Below, piece after piece: positions 1 through 9,594 of a stretch of DNA of 64,000 nt. The notes beneath the pieces were generated by a model. That model was not told where the DNA came from. It made no database searches and was given only the letters and a program-made list of their open reading frames with translations. Within the stretch, counting starts at the first letter, position 1; each line of letters begins with the position of its first letter. Source of the stretch: UTCFX2 sp002050125 (GTDB lineage: Bacteria > Chloroflexota > Anaerolineae > Anaerolineales > UBA4823); NCBI GenBank assembly GCA_027494035.1, contig JAOSJQ010000001.1, positions 2,604,001 through 2,668,000 of the forward strand, written 5' to 3'. The translations under genes were made by a program, and so were the position numbers.

Positions 1-132
1 GAAGATCGCCATTTTGTGGCGGCGGAAACGCAGCCAGGTGAGCTGACCCAAGGACAGCGGCGGGGTTTCCAGTTCGTCCGGCGCTAGCAGCCCGGCTCGG
101 TTGATTTCGTTCGGCGTCGTTTCCATGTCCAT
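1..132 (-). CDS. ABC transporter permease, DppC/OppC-like (partial, N-terminus only)
   Basis: Only the first 44 codons are in the window; the gene runs off the left edge. The reading frame starts at ATG 132 and encodes a hydrophilic leader (about 35 residues) followed by R-F-R-R-H-K-M-A-I-F, the basic stretch that typically precedes the first membrane helix of DppC/OppC-type permeases. It lies 9 bases downstream of the stop of the DppB-like permease on the same strand, which is the usual dppB-dppC order. Identity as the second permease of the transporter is inferred from this order and the N-terminal sequence pattern. Confidence 0.75.
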   Translation of the reverse strand, partial: MDMETTPNEINRAGLLAPDELETPPLSLGQLTWLRFRRHKMAIF

Positions 133-141
133 TTGGCGGCT

Positions 142-1176
142 CTATTTATAGCGGATGCGCGGGTCGAGCCACGCGTAAAGCACATCGGCGATGATCTGAA
201 ACAGCACAACCGCCGTGGCGATCAGCATGAGCAAGCCCATCACCACCGGCGTGTCGGCGCGCGAGACGTGATCCAGGAAAAGCCGCCCGGTTCCGGGCCA
301 GGCGAAGATGCGCTCGGTGACGACCGCCCCGCCGAGCAGAAACGGCAGGTCGAGGGCGATCACCGTGACAATCGGCAGCGCGGCGTTCTTCAACGCGTGA
401 ATGTAGATGATCTGCGGGCGCGGCAAACCCTTGGCTTTGGCGGTGCGCACGTAATCCTGGTTCATTGCCTCCAGCATGGTGCTGCGGATGTAGCGGCTGT
501 AGCCGGCGATGAACCCGAAGGAAAGCGTGGCGACCGGCAGAACCATGTGCCAGGCTACCTGGCTGGGTGTTTTCCCCACCTGCGGATCGAACATCCCCAC
601 GGTCGGCAGATAGGGCAGCCCCCAGCGCTTGAAATTGACCGCGAAGATGTACATCACAATCAGACCGAAGAAGAAGACCGGCAGCGAGTAGAAGATAAAC
701 GTCACCGCGGTGATGATGTTGTCCATCGCGGAGTACTGGTGCAGGGCGGAATAGATGCCGATCAGCAGCGCGCAAATGATGATGACCAGTTCGGCGGTGA
801 CCATGAGCAGCAGGGTGTTCGCCAGCCGGTCGCCGATGACTTTGATGACCGGAACGCCGCGGTTGACCAGCGACGTGCCGAAATCGCCGCGCAGCACGCC
901 CTGCCGCCGTCCAGTGGTCTCCGCCACGCCGTCGCCGTCCAGGTCGATCTTCGTCCAATCGTTGCCGATCAGCCAGTAGAGGTACTGCAGATAGATGGGC
1001 TTATCCAGCCCGAGCTGGCGGGTGAGGCGCGCCCGCTCGGAGGAGCGCGTCACCGTGCGCCCGCCCATGGTCGCCAGCGGGTCGCCCATGTTCTGCATCA
1101 GCACGAATAACACCGCGCTGATGATGAAAAGCAGCGGGATGCCCTGCAGAATGCGCCGGATGATGTAACGCGTCAA
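142..1176 (-). CDS. ABC transporter permease, DppB/OppB-like (peptide/nickel family)
   Basis: This 344-residue protein has an N-terminal membrane helix (about residues 8-30), a long extracytoplasmic loop, then five more helices. The EAA-type loop that contacts the ATPase is visible as EAMNQDYVRTAKAKGLP near residue 240, characteristic of BPD_transp_1 permeases of the Dpp/Opp class. The length is normal for the family. It sits between the solute-binding protein upstream and the second permease downstream, so it probably forms one half of the membrane channel for an oligopeptide or similar solute. No substrate can be assigned from the permease alone. The loop at residues 70-90 is rich in Asp and Gly (DLDGDGVAETTGRRQG), somewhat unusual but tolerated in this extracytoplasmic region. 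Confidence 0.93.
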   Translation of the reverse strand: MTRYIIRRILQGIPLLFIISAVLFVLMQNMGDPLATMGGRTVTRSSERARLTRQLGLDKPIYLQYLYWLIGNDWTKIDLDGDGVAETTGRRQGVLRGDFGTSLVNRGVPVIKVIGDRLANTLLLMVTAELVIIICALLIGIYSALHQYSAMDNIITAVTFIFYSLPVFFFGLIVMYIFAVNFKRWGLPYLPTVGMFDPQVGKTPSQVAWHMVLPVATLSFGFIAGYSRYIRSTMLEAMNQDYVRTAKAKGLPRPQIIYIHALKNAALPIVTVIALDLPFLLGGAVVTERIFAWPGTGRLFLDHVSRADTPVVMGLLMLIATAVVLFQIIADVLYAWLDPRIRYK

Positions 1177-1270
1177 GGCTGTCTCTCAAAGTTCCGGTCG
1201 AAAAACCCGGAAAGCGATGAAGGCACGCGGCAGGGCTGCCGCATACCTTCATCGCGTCGAGGTTTTTAGC

Positions 1271-3021
1271 TTACTTGAACCCCCATTCGTACACGTTGAA
1301 GAACGGCGTGACGCCCGAGATGCGCACGTTGGTCAGCTTATCGCTCACGCCGAACAGGTCGGGGTCCTGCCAGATGCCGAGCCAGTAGACCTGATCGAAG
1401 ATCAACTTGGTGATCTTGTGGAAGGTGGCGGTGCGTTCCTTGGCGTCCACCTGGGTAGCCTGGAGCAGCAGCAGCGAGTTGAGTTCCTCGTCGCAGAAGG
1501 CGGACCAGTTGACCCCCGCCGGGTTTTCATCGGTAGGGATTTCGGAGCACAGGAAATCGGCAGAGTCGGGGTCGGGGAAGCCGGTGACCACGTTGGAGTA
1601 CTCGCTCAGGCCGAGCTCGCCTGTGGCAGCGGGGACCGCCCTCGCCGTAGCCGGAGAAGAAGATGTCCGGGTCGAAATTCTGCAGATCGACTTTGATGCC
1701 CACCGCCTCAAGCTCCTGCTGGAAGACCGCCTGGGTGTCCTGGCGAACTTCGCGCGTGGTGGTGCCGTAAGTGAGCTGCAGCGCGACGCCGTCTTTATCG
1801 CGCACGCCGTCGCCGTCCGAATCGACCCAGCCGGCTTCGTCGAGCAGTTGTTTGGCTTTCTCAGGGTCGTAGGGGTACGGGGAAATCGAAGGATCGACGT
1901 AGGGGGTGTTGTCCCAGAGCGTCGCAGCGGGCACGGTCAACCCGAGCAGCAGGTCTTCGGTGAGCTTCTGGCGGTTGAGGGCGTAGGCGATTGCGTGGCG
2001 CACCCGCAAATCCAGCAGCGCCGGGTGGGCTTTTTCAGGATTGAGGAAGAAGTAGAAGCCTTCGTTGTAACCCGAAAAGCTCTTGACGACCTTGATGCCG
2101 GCGGCTTCGAGCTCCGGCACGTCGGAGTAGGCGAAGAAGGTGCCCAGGTCGCCGTCGCCGGCTTTGAGCGCCGCGATCTGCGAGGCGTCATCCGGGACGA
2201 AGCGCACGAAGATCTCGCTCGCCTTGGGTACGCCGCGCCAGTATTTATCGTTGGCGACAAAGCGGGCGAAGCTGCCCGATTCCCATTCACTGAAAGTGAA
2301 CGGTCCGCAGCCCACGGTGGGCGCGCGGTTCCACGCGGCGTTGTCCAGCGTGCCCTCGGCGTCGAAGACCGGCTGCAGGACGTGCTTGGGCAGCAGCCCG
2401 CGCCAGATCGTGCCCAACCAGGAGGCGAAAGGCTCTTTGAAGGTCATGACCACGGTCAACGGGTCGGACGCGCTGACGCTTTCGAGCTGGTCGTACGGGC
2501 TGACCTGGGCGACGGTGTTGGCGGGGTTGATGACCATCTCATAGGTGAAGAGGAAGTCGTCTGCGGTCAGCGGCGTGCCGTCCGACCAAGCCATGCCGTC
2601 GCGCAGCTTGAGCGTGATCACCCGCCCGCCTTCGGTGATGCCGCCGTTGTCCACGCTGGGCAACTCATTGACCAGCACCGGCACCGGGTTGGCGGTTTCG
2701 TCGAACTCCCAAGCCCAGCAGTTGTAGAAAGACTGCGTGATTTGCGAGAACCACATGTTGGTGTAATAGGGGTTCAGCGTGTCAAATTCCTGGGTAAAGA
2801 TCATGGTGATCACCGAACGCTCCGCTGGCGGCTCAGCCGGGGGTTCGGTGGCTTCTGGGGCGGGGGGTTGGGTGCGCGGCAGCCGGCGGTTCGGTGGCTT
2901 GCGCTGCAGGGGGCTGGGTCTGAACCGGGGTGGGCTGGGCGGTTGTAACGCAGCCCGCCAGCGCCAGGCTCAGGATGATGAACAGGAATAAAAAAGTATG
3001 AGCGATTCTTTTTGAAGTCAT
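1271..3021 (-). CDS. Peptide-type ABC transporter solute-binding lipoprotein (SBP family 5), two frameshifts
   Basis: The gene starts at ATG 3021 after a strong RBS (GGAGGAG). The start encodes a lipoprotein signal ending L-A-L-A-G-C and a Pro/Thr-rich linker. The body (from about 2813 down) carries the family 5 pattern: an early F-D-T-L-N-P-Y motif, L-R-D-G-M-A-W-S-D-G-T-P-L-T-A-D-D near residue 130, and a C-terminal Y-W-L-G-I-W-Q-D-P-D segment. Three reading frames must be joined. One break lies at a C6 run near 2866, the other at a C4 run near 1640; one extra base in each explains both. With these joined the protein is about 580 residues, normal for the family. It is exported and lipid-anchored, feeding the downstream permeases. 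If the indels are real the gene is inactive, but their homopolymer location makes sequencing error more likely. Confidence 0.85.
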
Positions 3022-3103
3022 CTGATCTCCTCCGGTGGATCATAGATTGGAAATTGATTTTACTTGCGTAAAATTTGGGAATAACTGGACAAGTCGCCGC
3101 CCA

Positions 3104-3134
3104 TTGACCGCTTATCGGTCACGCGTTGTATAAT
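3104..3134 (+). promoter_or_regulatory. Candidate promoter for azlCD
   Basis: TTGACC (3104-3109) is followed after 19 bases by a perfect TATAAT (3129-3134). Transcription would start near 3141, about 60 bases upstream of the azlC start. The spacing is slightly long, so confidence is moderate. Confidence 0.45.
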
Positions 3135-3203
3135 ATCGCTCGCGTCCGCCTCCTTTCTTACCATCTTATTATATATCGAAAACAGGAGATGTAAAGCGCG
3201 CCA

Positions 3204-3941
3204 ATGCGGAAAAATTGGGTTGAATTTTTTAAGGGCTGGCGGGCAATCCTGCCCGTCCTGGTGGGGGTGATCCCGTTTGGGATGATCTACGGCGCGCTGG
3301 CGCTCGATTCGGGGTTGACCCCCTCCCAATCGCAGGCGATGTCGTCGCTGGTGTTTGCCGGCTCGGCGCAGATCGTGCTGACCCAGCTCGTGCGCCTCGA
3401 CATGCCCGGGCTGATTATGATCCTCACGGTGGGGATCGTCAACCTGCGCCACGCACTCTACAGCGCCTCGATGGCGCCCTACCTGCACCCGCTCAAAAAA
3501 GCCTGGAAGTGGGCGCTGGCGTATCTGCTCACCGACGAAGCGTATGTGGTGACGGCGGTTTACTACCAGAACACCGACCCGCTTTACCTGCCGCGCGCCT
3601 CCGCCGAGGCGGACGCCGGGTCAGAAGCTCCGCCGCAGGACGTGCGCCACTGGTTTTTGCTGGGCAGCGGGCTGGCGCTGTGGTTCTCCTGGCAGGTCAG
3701 CACCGCCGTGGGCATCTTCCTCGGCGCGATTGTGCCAGCCTCCTGGTCGCTCGATTTTGCACTGGCGCTGACCTTCATCGCGCTGGTGGTGCCAAACCTG
3801 AAAGACCGCGCCTCGGTTGCGACGGCGCTCGCGGCGGGGATCGTCGCCCTGGCGGCGTTCAACCTGCCCTACAAGCTCGGGCTGCTGCTGGCAATGCTCG
3901 CCGGGATCGGGCTGGGGCTGTGGGTGGAGGGGCGCAAATGA
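3204..3941 (+). CDS. azlC: AzlC family branched-chain amino acid exporter, large subunit
   Basis: The protein has 245 residues and is almost wholly hydrophobic. It begins with G-W-R-A-I-L-P-V-L-V-G-V-I-P-F-G-M-I-Y-G, the typical AzlC opening, followed by S-L-V-F-A-G-S-A-Q-I-V and N-L-R-H-A-L-Y-S-A-S, both conserved in AzlC/YgaZ proteins. AzlC and AzlD together export branched-chain amino acids or their analogues across the cytoplasmic membrane in characterised species. The length matches the family. The stop codon overlaps the azlD start by four bases (ATGA), implying translational coupling. An RBS (AGGAGAT) lies upstream of ATG 3204. A hydrophilic loop of about 20 residues in the middle (RASAEADAGSEAPPQDV) is longer than in many relatives. 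Confidence 0.93.
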   Translation: MRKNWVEFFKGWRAILPVLVGVIPFGMIYGALALDSGLTPSQSQAMSSLVFAGSAQIVLTQLVRLDMPGLIMILTVGIVNLRHALYSASMAPYLHPLKKAWKWALAYLLTDEAYVVTAVYYQNTDPLYLPRASAEADAGSEAPPQDVRHWFLLGSGLALWFSWQVSTAVGIFLGAIVPASWSLDFALALTFIALVVPNLKDRASVATALAAGIVALAAFNLPYKLGLLLAMLAGIGLGLWVEGRK

Positions 3942-4252
3942 GCATCTGGCTGGTGTACTTGTTCTCCGGTTTGATCACGTATGCCACGCGGCTGTCCTTC
4001 ATCGTGCTGGTTGACCACAAGCGCATGCCGCCCTGGCTGCGGCGGGCGCTGCGCTTCATCCCGCCGGCGGTGCTGACCGCGATCATCTTTCCGGAGGTGC
4101 TGCTGCGCGAGGGCGACCTGTTCGTTTCGCTCGGAAACGCGCGGCTGCTGGCGGGTTTGGCGGCAGCGCTGGTCGCCTGGCGCACCCGCAACGCGCTGCT
4201 CACGATCGTGATCGGCATGGCGGCGTTGTGGCTGATCCAATGGCTGATGTGA
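3938..4252 (+). CDS. azlD: AzlD domain-containing protein, exporter small subunit
   Basis: This 104-residue membrane protein starts at ATG 3938, overlapping the azlC stop by four bases. It has about four hydrophobic segments and carries T-Y-A-T-R-L-S-F-I and R-R-A-L-R-F-I-P-P-A-V-L-T-A-I, matching the AzlD/YgaH pattern in which a conserved R-F-I-P-P precedes the second helix. Partner AzlC is encoded directly upstream, so the two probably form the complete exporter. Length is normal for AzlD. Confidence 0.92.
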   Translation: MSIWLVYLFSGLITYATRLSFIVLVDHKRMPPWLRRALRFIPPAVLTAIIFPEVLLREGDLFVSLGNARLLAGLAAALVAWRTRNALLTIVIGMAALWLIQWLM

Positions 4253-4297
4253 GCCGTGCGCGCTCGGCGTAGGCGAGCGCCTAACTTCGATCATTTG

Positions 4298-4306
4298 TGC
4301 TATAAT
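4298..4306 (+). promoter_or_regulatory. Extended -10 promoter directly before a start codon
   Basis: TGC followed by TATAAT (4301-4306) forms an extended -10 box. The ATG of the following helicase gene is at 4313, only 6 bases later, so the predicted transcription start coincides with the start codon and the mRNA would be leaderless. No -35 of note is visible. Confidence 0.55.
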
Positions 4307-4312
4307 TAATCT

Positions 4313-6468
4313 ATGGACGCTGCCTCCCTCAACCTGACCGCCGGACAGCGCGCCGTCCTCGACCAACCCTGGAACCGCGCCTGGCTGGAAGGTCCGGCGG
4401 GCGCTGGCAAGACCACCGCCGCGGCGGCGCGCCTGCTGAGCTTGCTCGAGCAGGGCGTCTCCGGCGATGCGATCCTGGTGTTCACCCCGCAGCGCGCCCT
4501 GGCGATCCCCTACGAGCGCCTGTTGCGCGAGCCCAGCGCCCCGGCGGGCGGGCAGGTCGCCTTGCTCACGCTGGGCGGGCTGGCGCGCCGCATGGTGGAT
4601 CTGTTCTGGCTGCTGGTTTCCGCCGCGGGCGGGTTCGCCATGCCGGACGAGCCGCCGGTCTTCCTGACGCTCGAAACCGCCCAATATTACATGGCGCACC
4701 TGGCGCGCCCGCTGCTCGAAGAGCGGCGGCTGTTCGATTCGGTGAGCCTGGACCGCAACCGGCTGTACAGTCAGGTGCTGGACAACCTCAACAAAGCCGC
4801 CGTGGTCGGCTACCCGGTCAGCGAGATCAGCGAGCGCCTCAAGCGCGCCTGGATCGGCGAACCGGGGCAGTTGCGCGTCTACGACGACGTGCAGACCTGC
4901 GCCGAGGCGTTCCGCGCCTTCTGCCTGGAACACAACCTGCTGGATTTTTCGCTGCAAGTGGAGCTGTTCCGCGCGCGCGTCTGGCGGCTGCCCGAATGCG
5001 CCGCGCTGCTGCGCTCGACCTACCGCCACCTGATTTACGACAACGTCGAAGAAGACCCGCCCGTAGCGCATGACCTGCTGCTCGAATGGCTGCCCGACTT
5101 CGATTCGGCGCTGCTGATCTGCGACTGGGCGGCGGGTTACCGGCGCTTCCTGGGCGCGGACCCGCAATCAGCCTACCGCTTCAAGCCCGCCTGTGAGCGC
5201 CATCTGACGCTGACGGGCAGCCTGGTGCAGAGCGCCGGGGTGCGCAGCCTGGAGCGGCGGCTGGACGCGGCGCTGCAACTGCCGGGCGGGACGCACTTCC
5301 TGTTCGCCGAGCCGGACGCGGCGGAGGCGGCGGATGAAGATGAAGGTGAAGATGAAGCGGGCGCCGGCGCGTTTCTGCCCCAGTTCGTCTTTGGGCGGTT
5401 CTACCCCGAAATGCTGGACGGGGTGGCGCAAACCATCCTTGATCTGGTGGAGGGGGCGTGTCGCCGGGCGAGATCGCGGTGCTGGCGCCCTACCTCTCGG
5501 ACGCGCTGCGCTTTGCGCTGGTCGAACGGCTGGCGGCGCTCGGCGTCCCCGCCCGCTCGCACCGCCCGTCGCGCGCGCTGCGCGAAGAACCCGCCACCGA
5601 GTGTCTGCTCACGCTGGCGGCACTGGCGCACCCGCAGTGGGGCATCCGCCCCAGCAAGTTCGACGTGACGTACGCCCTGATCCAGGCGATCGACGGGCTC
5701 GACCTGGTGCGCGCGCAATTGCTGACGGAGATCGTGTACCGTCCCAAGGGCGAGGACGGCTGGCTGTCCTCCTTCGACCTCATCCGCCCCGAAACCCAGG
5801 AGCGGGTCACCTACCGGCTGGGCGAGCGCTATGAAAACCTGCGCCTGTGGCTGGCAGACCGCCCCGCCGACGAAGCCGAGTTGGATCACTTCCTGAGCCG
5901 GCTGTTTGGCGAGGCGCTTTCGCAGCCGGGCTTCGGCTTTCACGCGCGCTACGACGCGGGTCAGATGGCTGCCAATCTGATCGAATCGGTGCGCAAATTC
6001 CGCCAGGTCGCCGGTCCAGTGCTGGAGGAGCAGGGCACGCCGTTAGGAAAGGAATACCTGCTGATGGTGCAGGAAGGCGTGATCGCCGCCCAATACCTGG
6101 GCGGCTGGCGGCTGGAAGCAGAAGACGCGGTGCTGCTGGCGCCGGCGTACACCTTCCTCATGGCGAACCGCGCGGTGGAAGCCCAATTTTGGCTGGACGC
6201 CGGCAGCCGCGCCTGGATGGAGCGCCTGTACCAGCCGCTGACCCACCCGTTTGTGCTGAGCCGCGCCTGGCACGCAGACGCGCCCTGGACCGACAGCGAC
6301 GAGTACGCCAGCGGGCGCGAATCGCTGCGGCGGCTGGCGCTGGGTTTGCTGCGCCGCTGCCGCAGCCGGCTGTACCTGGGGCTGAGCGAAGTCAACGAGC
6401 AGGGCTATGAGCAGCGCGGACCTTTGCTGGCGGCGTTCCAACGCTTGCTGCGGGAGAGCGGCGCATGA
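4313..6468 (+). CDS. UvrD/AddB-like P-loop helicase-related protein (one frameshift)
   Basis: The product (about 718 residues after joining) starts with a Walker A motif G-P-A-G-A-G-K-T at residues 27-34. A Walker B-like strand follows at L-I-Y-D-N-V-E-E-D, where the usual D-E-x-Q is replaced by D-N-V-E. The C-terminal part ends L-Y-L-G-L-S-E-V-N-E-Q-G-Y, resembling the motif VI region of UvrD-like proteins without the usual arginines. This suggests a helicase-fold subunit that may bind ATP but is degenerate as a motor, as in AddB-type partners. One frame change lies at a G5 run near 5452; adding one G restores the frame. The stop overlaps the next gene by four bases (ATGA). Together with the next two genes it probably makes a recombinational repair or resection complex. 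Confidence 0.8.
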
Positions 6469-8737
6469 ACCTGGCGGAAATCCGCCTGCGCCCGGCGCAG
6501 GAGCAGATCCTGGCGTACCGCGGCGGGTTTATGGGCATCTCGGCGGTGCCGGGTTCGGGCAAGACCTGGACGCTCTCGCGCCTGGCGGCGCAGATCGTGG
6601 CGGGCGGCTGGCTGGACGACGAACAGGAAGTGCTGGTCGTCACGCTGGTCAATTCGGCAGTTGACAACTTCTACCGGCGCGTGGGCGATTTCATCGAGGC
6701 GCGCGGCTTGCTGCGCAACCTGGGCTACCGCGTGCGCACCCTGCACGGGCTGGCGCACGACATCGTGCGCGAGCGCCCCGACCTGCTCCAGTTGGACGAT
6801 CGCTTCACCATCGTGGACGAGCGCGTGGCGGACGACATCCGCGAGGAATCCGCCCGGCTGTGGCTGCGCAGCCACCCCGACGCGCTGGACGACCTGCTGG
6901 ACCCGGAGATGGACGAAAACCGCCGCGATTGGGCGCGGCGCGATATCCTGCGCGCGCCGTGAGCGAGATCGCCCTGAGCCTGATCCGCACCGCCAAAAAC
7001 GAGCGGCTTTCACCGGATTTGCTCCGCGGGCAGCTCGACCGGCTCAGCGTCCCGCTGCCGCTGGCGGAAATGGGCGCCCAAATTTACACCGACTACCAGC
7101 GCGCTGGATTACCGCGGCGCGGTCGATTTCGACGATTTGATCCGCCTGGCGTTGACCGCGCTGGAGCGCGACGAGGACTACCTGGAGCGGCTGCGGCGGC
7201 GCTGGCCCTACATCCTCGAGGACGAGGCGCAGGACAGCAGCAGATTGCAGGAAGAGACCCTGAAGCTGCTGGCGGGTCCTGCCGGCAACTGGGTGCGCGT
7301 GGGCGACCCAAACCAGGCGATCTACGAGACCTTTACCACCGCCGACCCGCGCTTTCTGATGAACTTCATCCAGCGCCCGGACGTGCAGGAGCGCCGCCTG
7401 CCCAATTCGGGGCGCTCCACGCTGAGCATCATCGACCTGGCGAATTACCTGGTGCAGTGGACGCGGGCAGAACACCCGCTGCCCGATGCGCGCGACGCGC
7501 TGCAAGCCGCGCCGCTGATCGAGCCGACCCCGCCCGGCGACCCGCAGCCCAACCCCCCAGACGCGCCCGAGCCGCATTTGGCTGGGCGCGGCGCGCCTCA
7601 CGCCGGCGGAAGAGATCGAGCTGATCGCCGACTCGCTGGCGCGCTGGCTGCCGCAGCACCCCGAAAGCACCGTGGCGGTGCTGGCGCCGCGTAACCGGCG
7701 CGGCTTCGAGATGGCGGACGCGCTGCACCGGCGCGGGCTGCCCTACGAGGACGGGCTGCTGCGCTCTTCGAGCGCCACGCGCTTCTCGGCGGGGGCGCTG
7801 GGCAACATCTTACGCAGCCTGGCGGACCCCAACTCGGCGCGCAAGCTGGCAATCGCCTACCAGGTGTGGCGCCGCGAGGCGCGCCAGGACCCCCAGGCGA
7901 ACGCCCTGGTGGAGCGCGCCGCCGAACAACTGCGCAAGCTGGCGCGGGTCGAGGATTTCGTGTGGCACACCCCGCAGGGCGATTGGCTGCTAGAGCTCGC
8001 CGCGCAGGGGGAACCCGCCGCGCTGCTCGATTCGCTGGGCGAGTTCCGCCGCAAGCTGCAAAGCTGGCACAAGGCGATCCTGCTGCCGATCGACCAGATG
8101 GTGCTCACGCTGGCGCAAGACCTGCTGCACGAAGCCCGCCGAACTGGCGATCGGACACAAGCTGGCGGTGTTGCTGCGTCAAGCCGGGCAGGCGCACCCG
8201 GGCTGGCGGCTGCCCGAGCTGAGCGAAGAGCTGGGCGTGATCGCCCGCAACGAGCGCCGCTTCATCGGGTTCAGCGACGACGATCTGGGGTTCGACCCCG
8301 AACGCCACCGCGGCAAAGCGGTGATCGCGACGATGCACAAAGCCAAGGGGCTGGAATGGGAGCGGGTCTATTTGATGTCGGTCAACAATTACGATTTCCC
8401 GTCCGGGCTGGAGGGCGACCAGTTCATCAGCGAGCGCTGGTTTGCGCGCGACCGGCTGAACCTGGAAGCCGAGGCGCTGGCGCAGATGCGCGCTGCGTTT
8501 GTAAGCGATGAATTCGAGTGGTACGAGGAGGGGCGGGCGACGCAGGCGGCGCGGCTCGATTATGTGCGCGAGCGGCTGCGGCTGCTCTACGTGGGGATCA
8601 CGCGCGCCCGCAAAGAGCTGATCGTGACCTGGAACAGCGGGCGCGACGGCAACCTGCAGCCGGCTGCGGCGCTGGTGGCGCTGCAGAGCTTCCAGGCGCG
8701 GCGCGGGCTGTCCCAGCCGGAAGGGGAGGCGCCGTGA
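6465..8737 (+). CDS. UvrD/Rep-family ATP-dependent DNA helicase (four frameshifts)
   Basis: All core superfamily 1 helicase motifs can be read: Walker A G-S-G-K-T at residues 30-34, motif II D-E-A-Q-D near 7222, motif III/IV region V-G-D-P-N-Q-A-I-Y-E near 7305, motif V A-T-M-H-K-A-K-G-L-E-W-E near 8330, and motif VI L-L-Y-V-G-I-T-R-A-R-K near 8585. The reading frame changes near 6955, 7100, 7575 and 8140. The first, third and fourth are consistent with one missing base; the one near 7100 fits loss of two bases in a GC dinucleotide run. The joined product is about 757 residues. It overlaps the upstream gene (ATGA) and the downstream nuclease (GTGA). Role: ATP-driven strand separation, probably motor of a three-subunit helicase-nuclease. 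Four breaks in one gene could also mean decay, but every motif is kept. Confidence 0.85.
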
Positions 8738-9587
8738 GCGATATCGACAGCCTGCCGCCGCTGCGGCTGCCGGAGGGCTTTCACTTCAGCCAGACCAACC
8801 TGCAGGATTACCGCGAGTGCCCGCGCCGGTTCAAGCTGCGCTACATGCTGGGGCTTGCCTGGCCCGCCATCGAAAGCGAACCGGCGGCTCGAGCCGCGAA
8901 CAGTTCCTGGAGCGCGGCAGCCGCTTTCACCGCCTGGCGCAGCAGATCCTGGCGGGCGTGCCGCCAGCCGCGGCGCTCCAGACGGCGCGGGAGCCGCGCC
9001 TGCGCGAGTGGCTGGAGAACTTCATCGAGTTTGCCGAACGGCAAGGGTTGACCGCCCAGCCCTGGTACCGCGCCGAAATTGGGCTGAGCGCCCCGCTGGG
9101 AAAATTCCGTCTCGGCGCTAAATACGACCTGCTGGCGCGCAATCGCCGCGGCGAGTTCACGATCTTCGACTGGAAAACGAGCGAGCAGCCGCCCAATCGC
9201 CGGCGTTTGCAGGAGAGCATGCAAACCCGCGTCTACCCCTACCTGCTCGCCAAAGCCGGAGCGGCGCTGGACGACGGCAAGCCGGTCGAGCCGGAGCGGA
9301 TCGAACTAACGTACTGGTTCGCCAGCTACCCGGATGAAGCGGCGCGCTTTCCTTACAGCCGTGTTCAACTCGCGCAGGACGAAGCGTTTTTGAGCGACCT
9401 GATCGAAGAGATCGCCGGGCTGGAGGATTTTCTGCTGACCGTGGACGAGCGGCGCTGCGCCTTCTGCGCTTACCGCTCGCTGTGCAACCGCGGCGAGCAA
9501 GCCGGTTTGCTGGACGAGTTGGACGAGGAGCCGGGCGCGCTGGATTTGGGGTTCGATTTCGACCAGATCGCCGAGATCGAGTTCTGA
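8734..9587 (+). CDS. RecB-family PD-(D/E)XK nuclease with Fe-S cysteines (one frameshift)
   Basis: The start is GTG 8734, overlapping the helicase stop. The N-terminus contains Q-D-Y-R-E-C-P-R-R-F-K-L-R-Y, the conserved first cysteine region of AddB/Cas4-like nucleases. The catalytic core is G-A-K-Y-D-L-L then F-T-I-F-D-W-K-T-S, the GxxD...DxK pattern. The C-terminus has C-A-F-C-A-Y-R-S-L-C, that is C-x2-C-x5-C, which with the N-terminal Cys would bind a 4Fe-4S cluster. A frame change near 8885 is explained by one missing G. The joined protein is about 284 residues, the size of a stand-alone RecB-like nuclease domain. It acts on DNA and is likely the nuclease subunit for the two helicase-fold proteins upstream. 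Confidence 0.86.
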
Positions 9588-9594
9588 GCGCCTT

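Noticed and set aside
133..1110. Plus-strand open frame opposite the DppB-like permease
   Set aside because: It lies entirely over a clear membrane permease and has a His/Arg/Asp-rich shadow composition.
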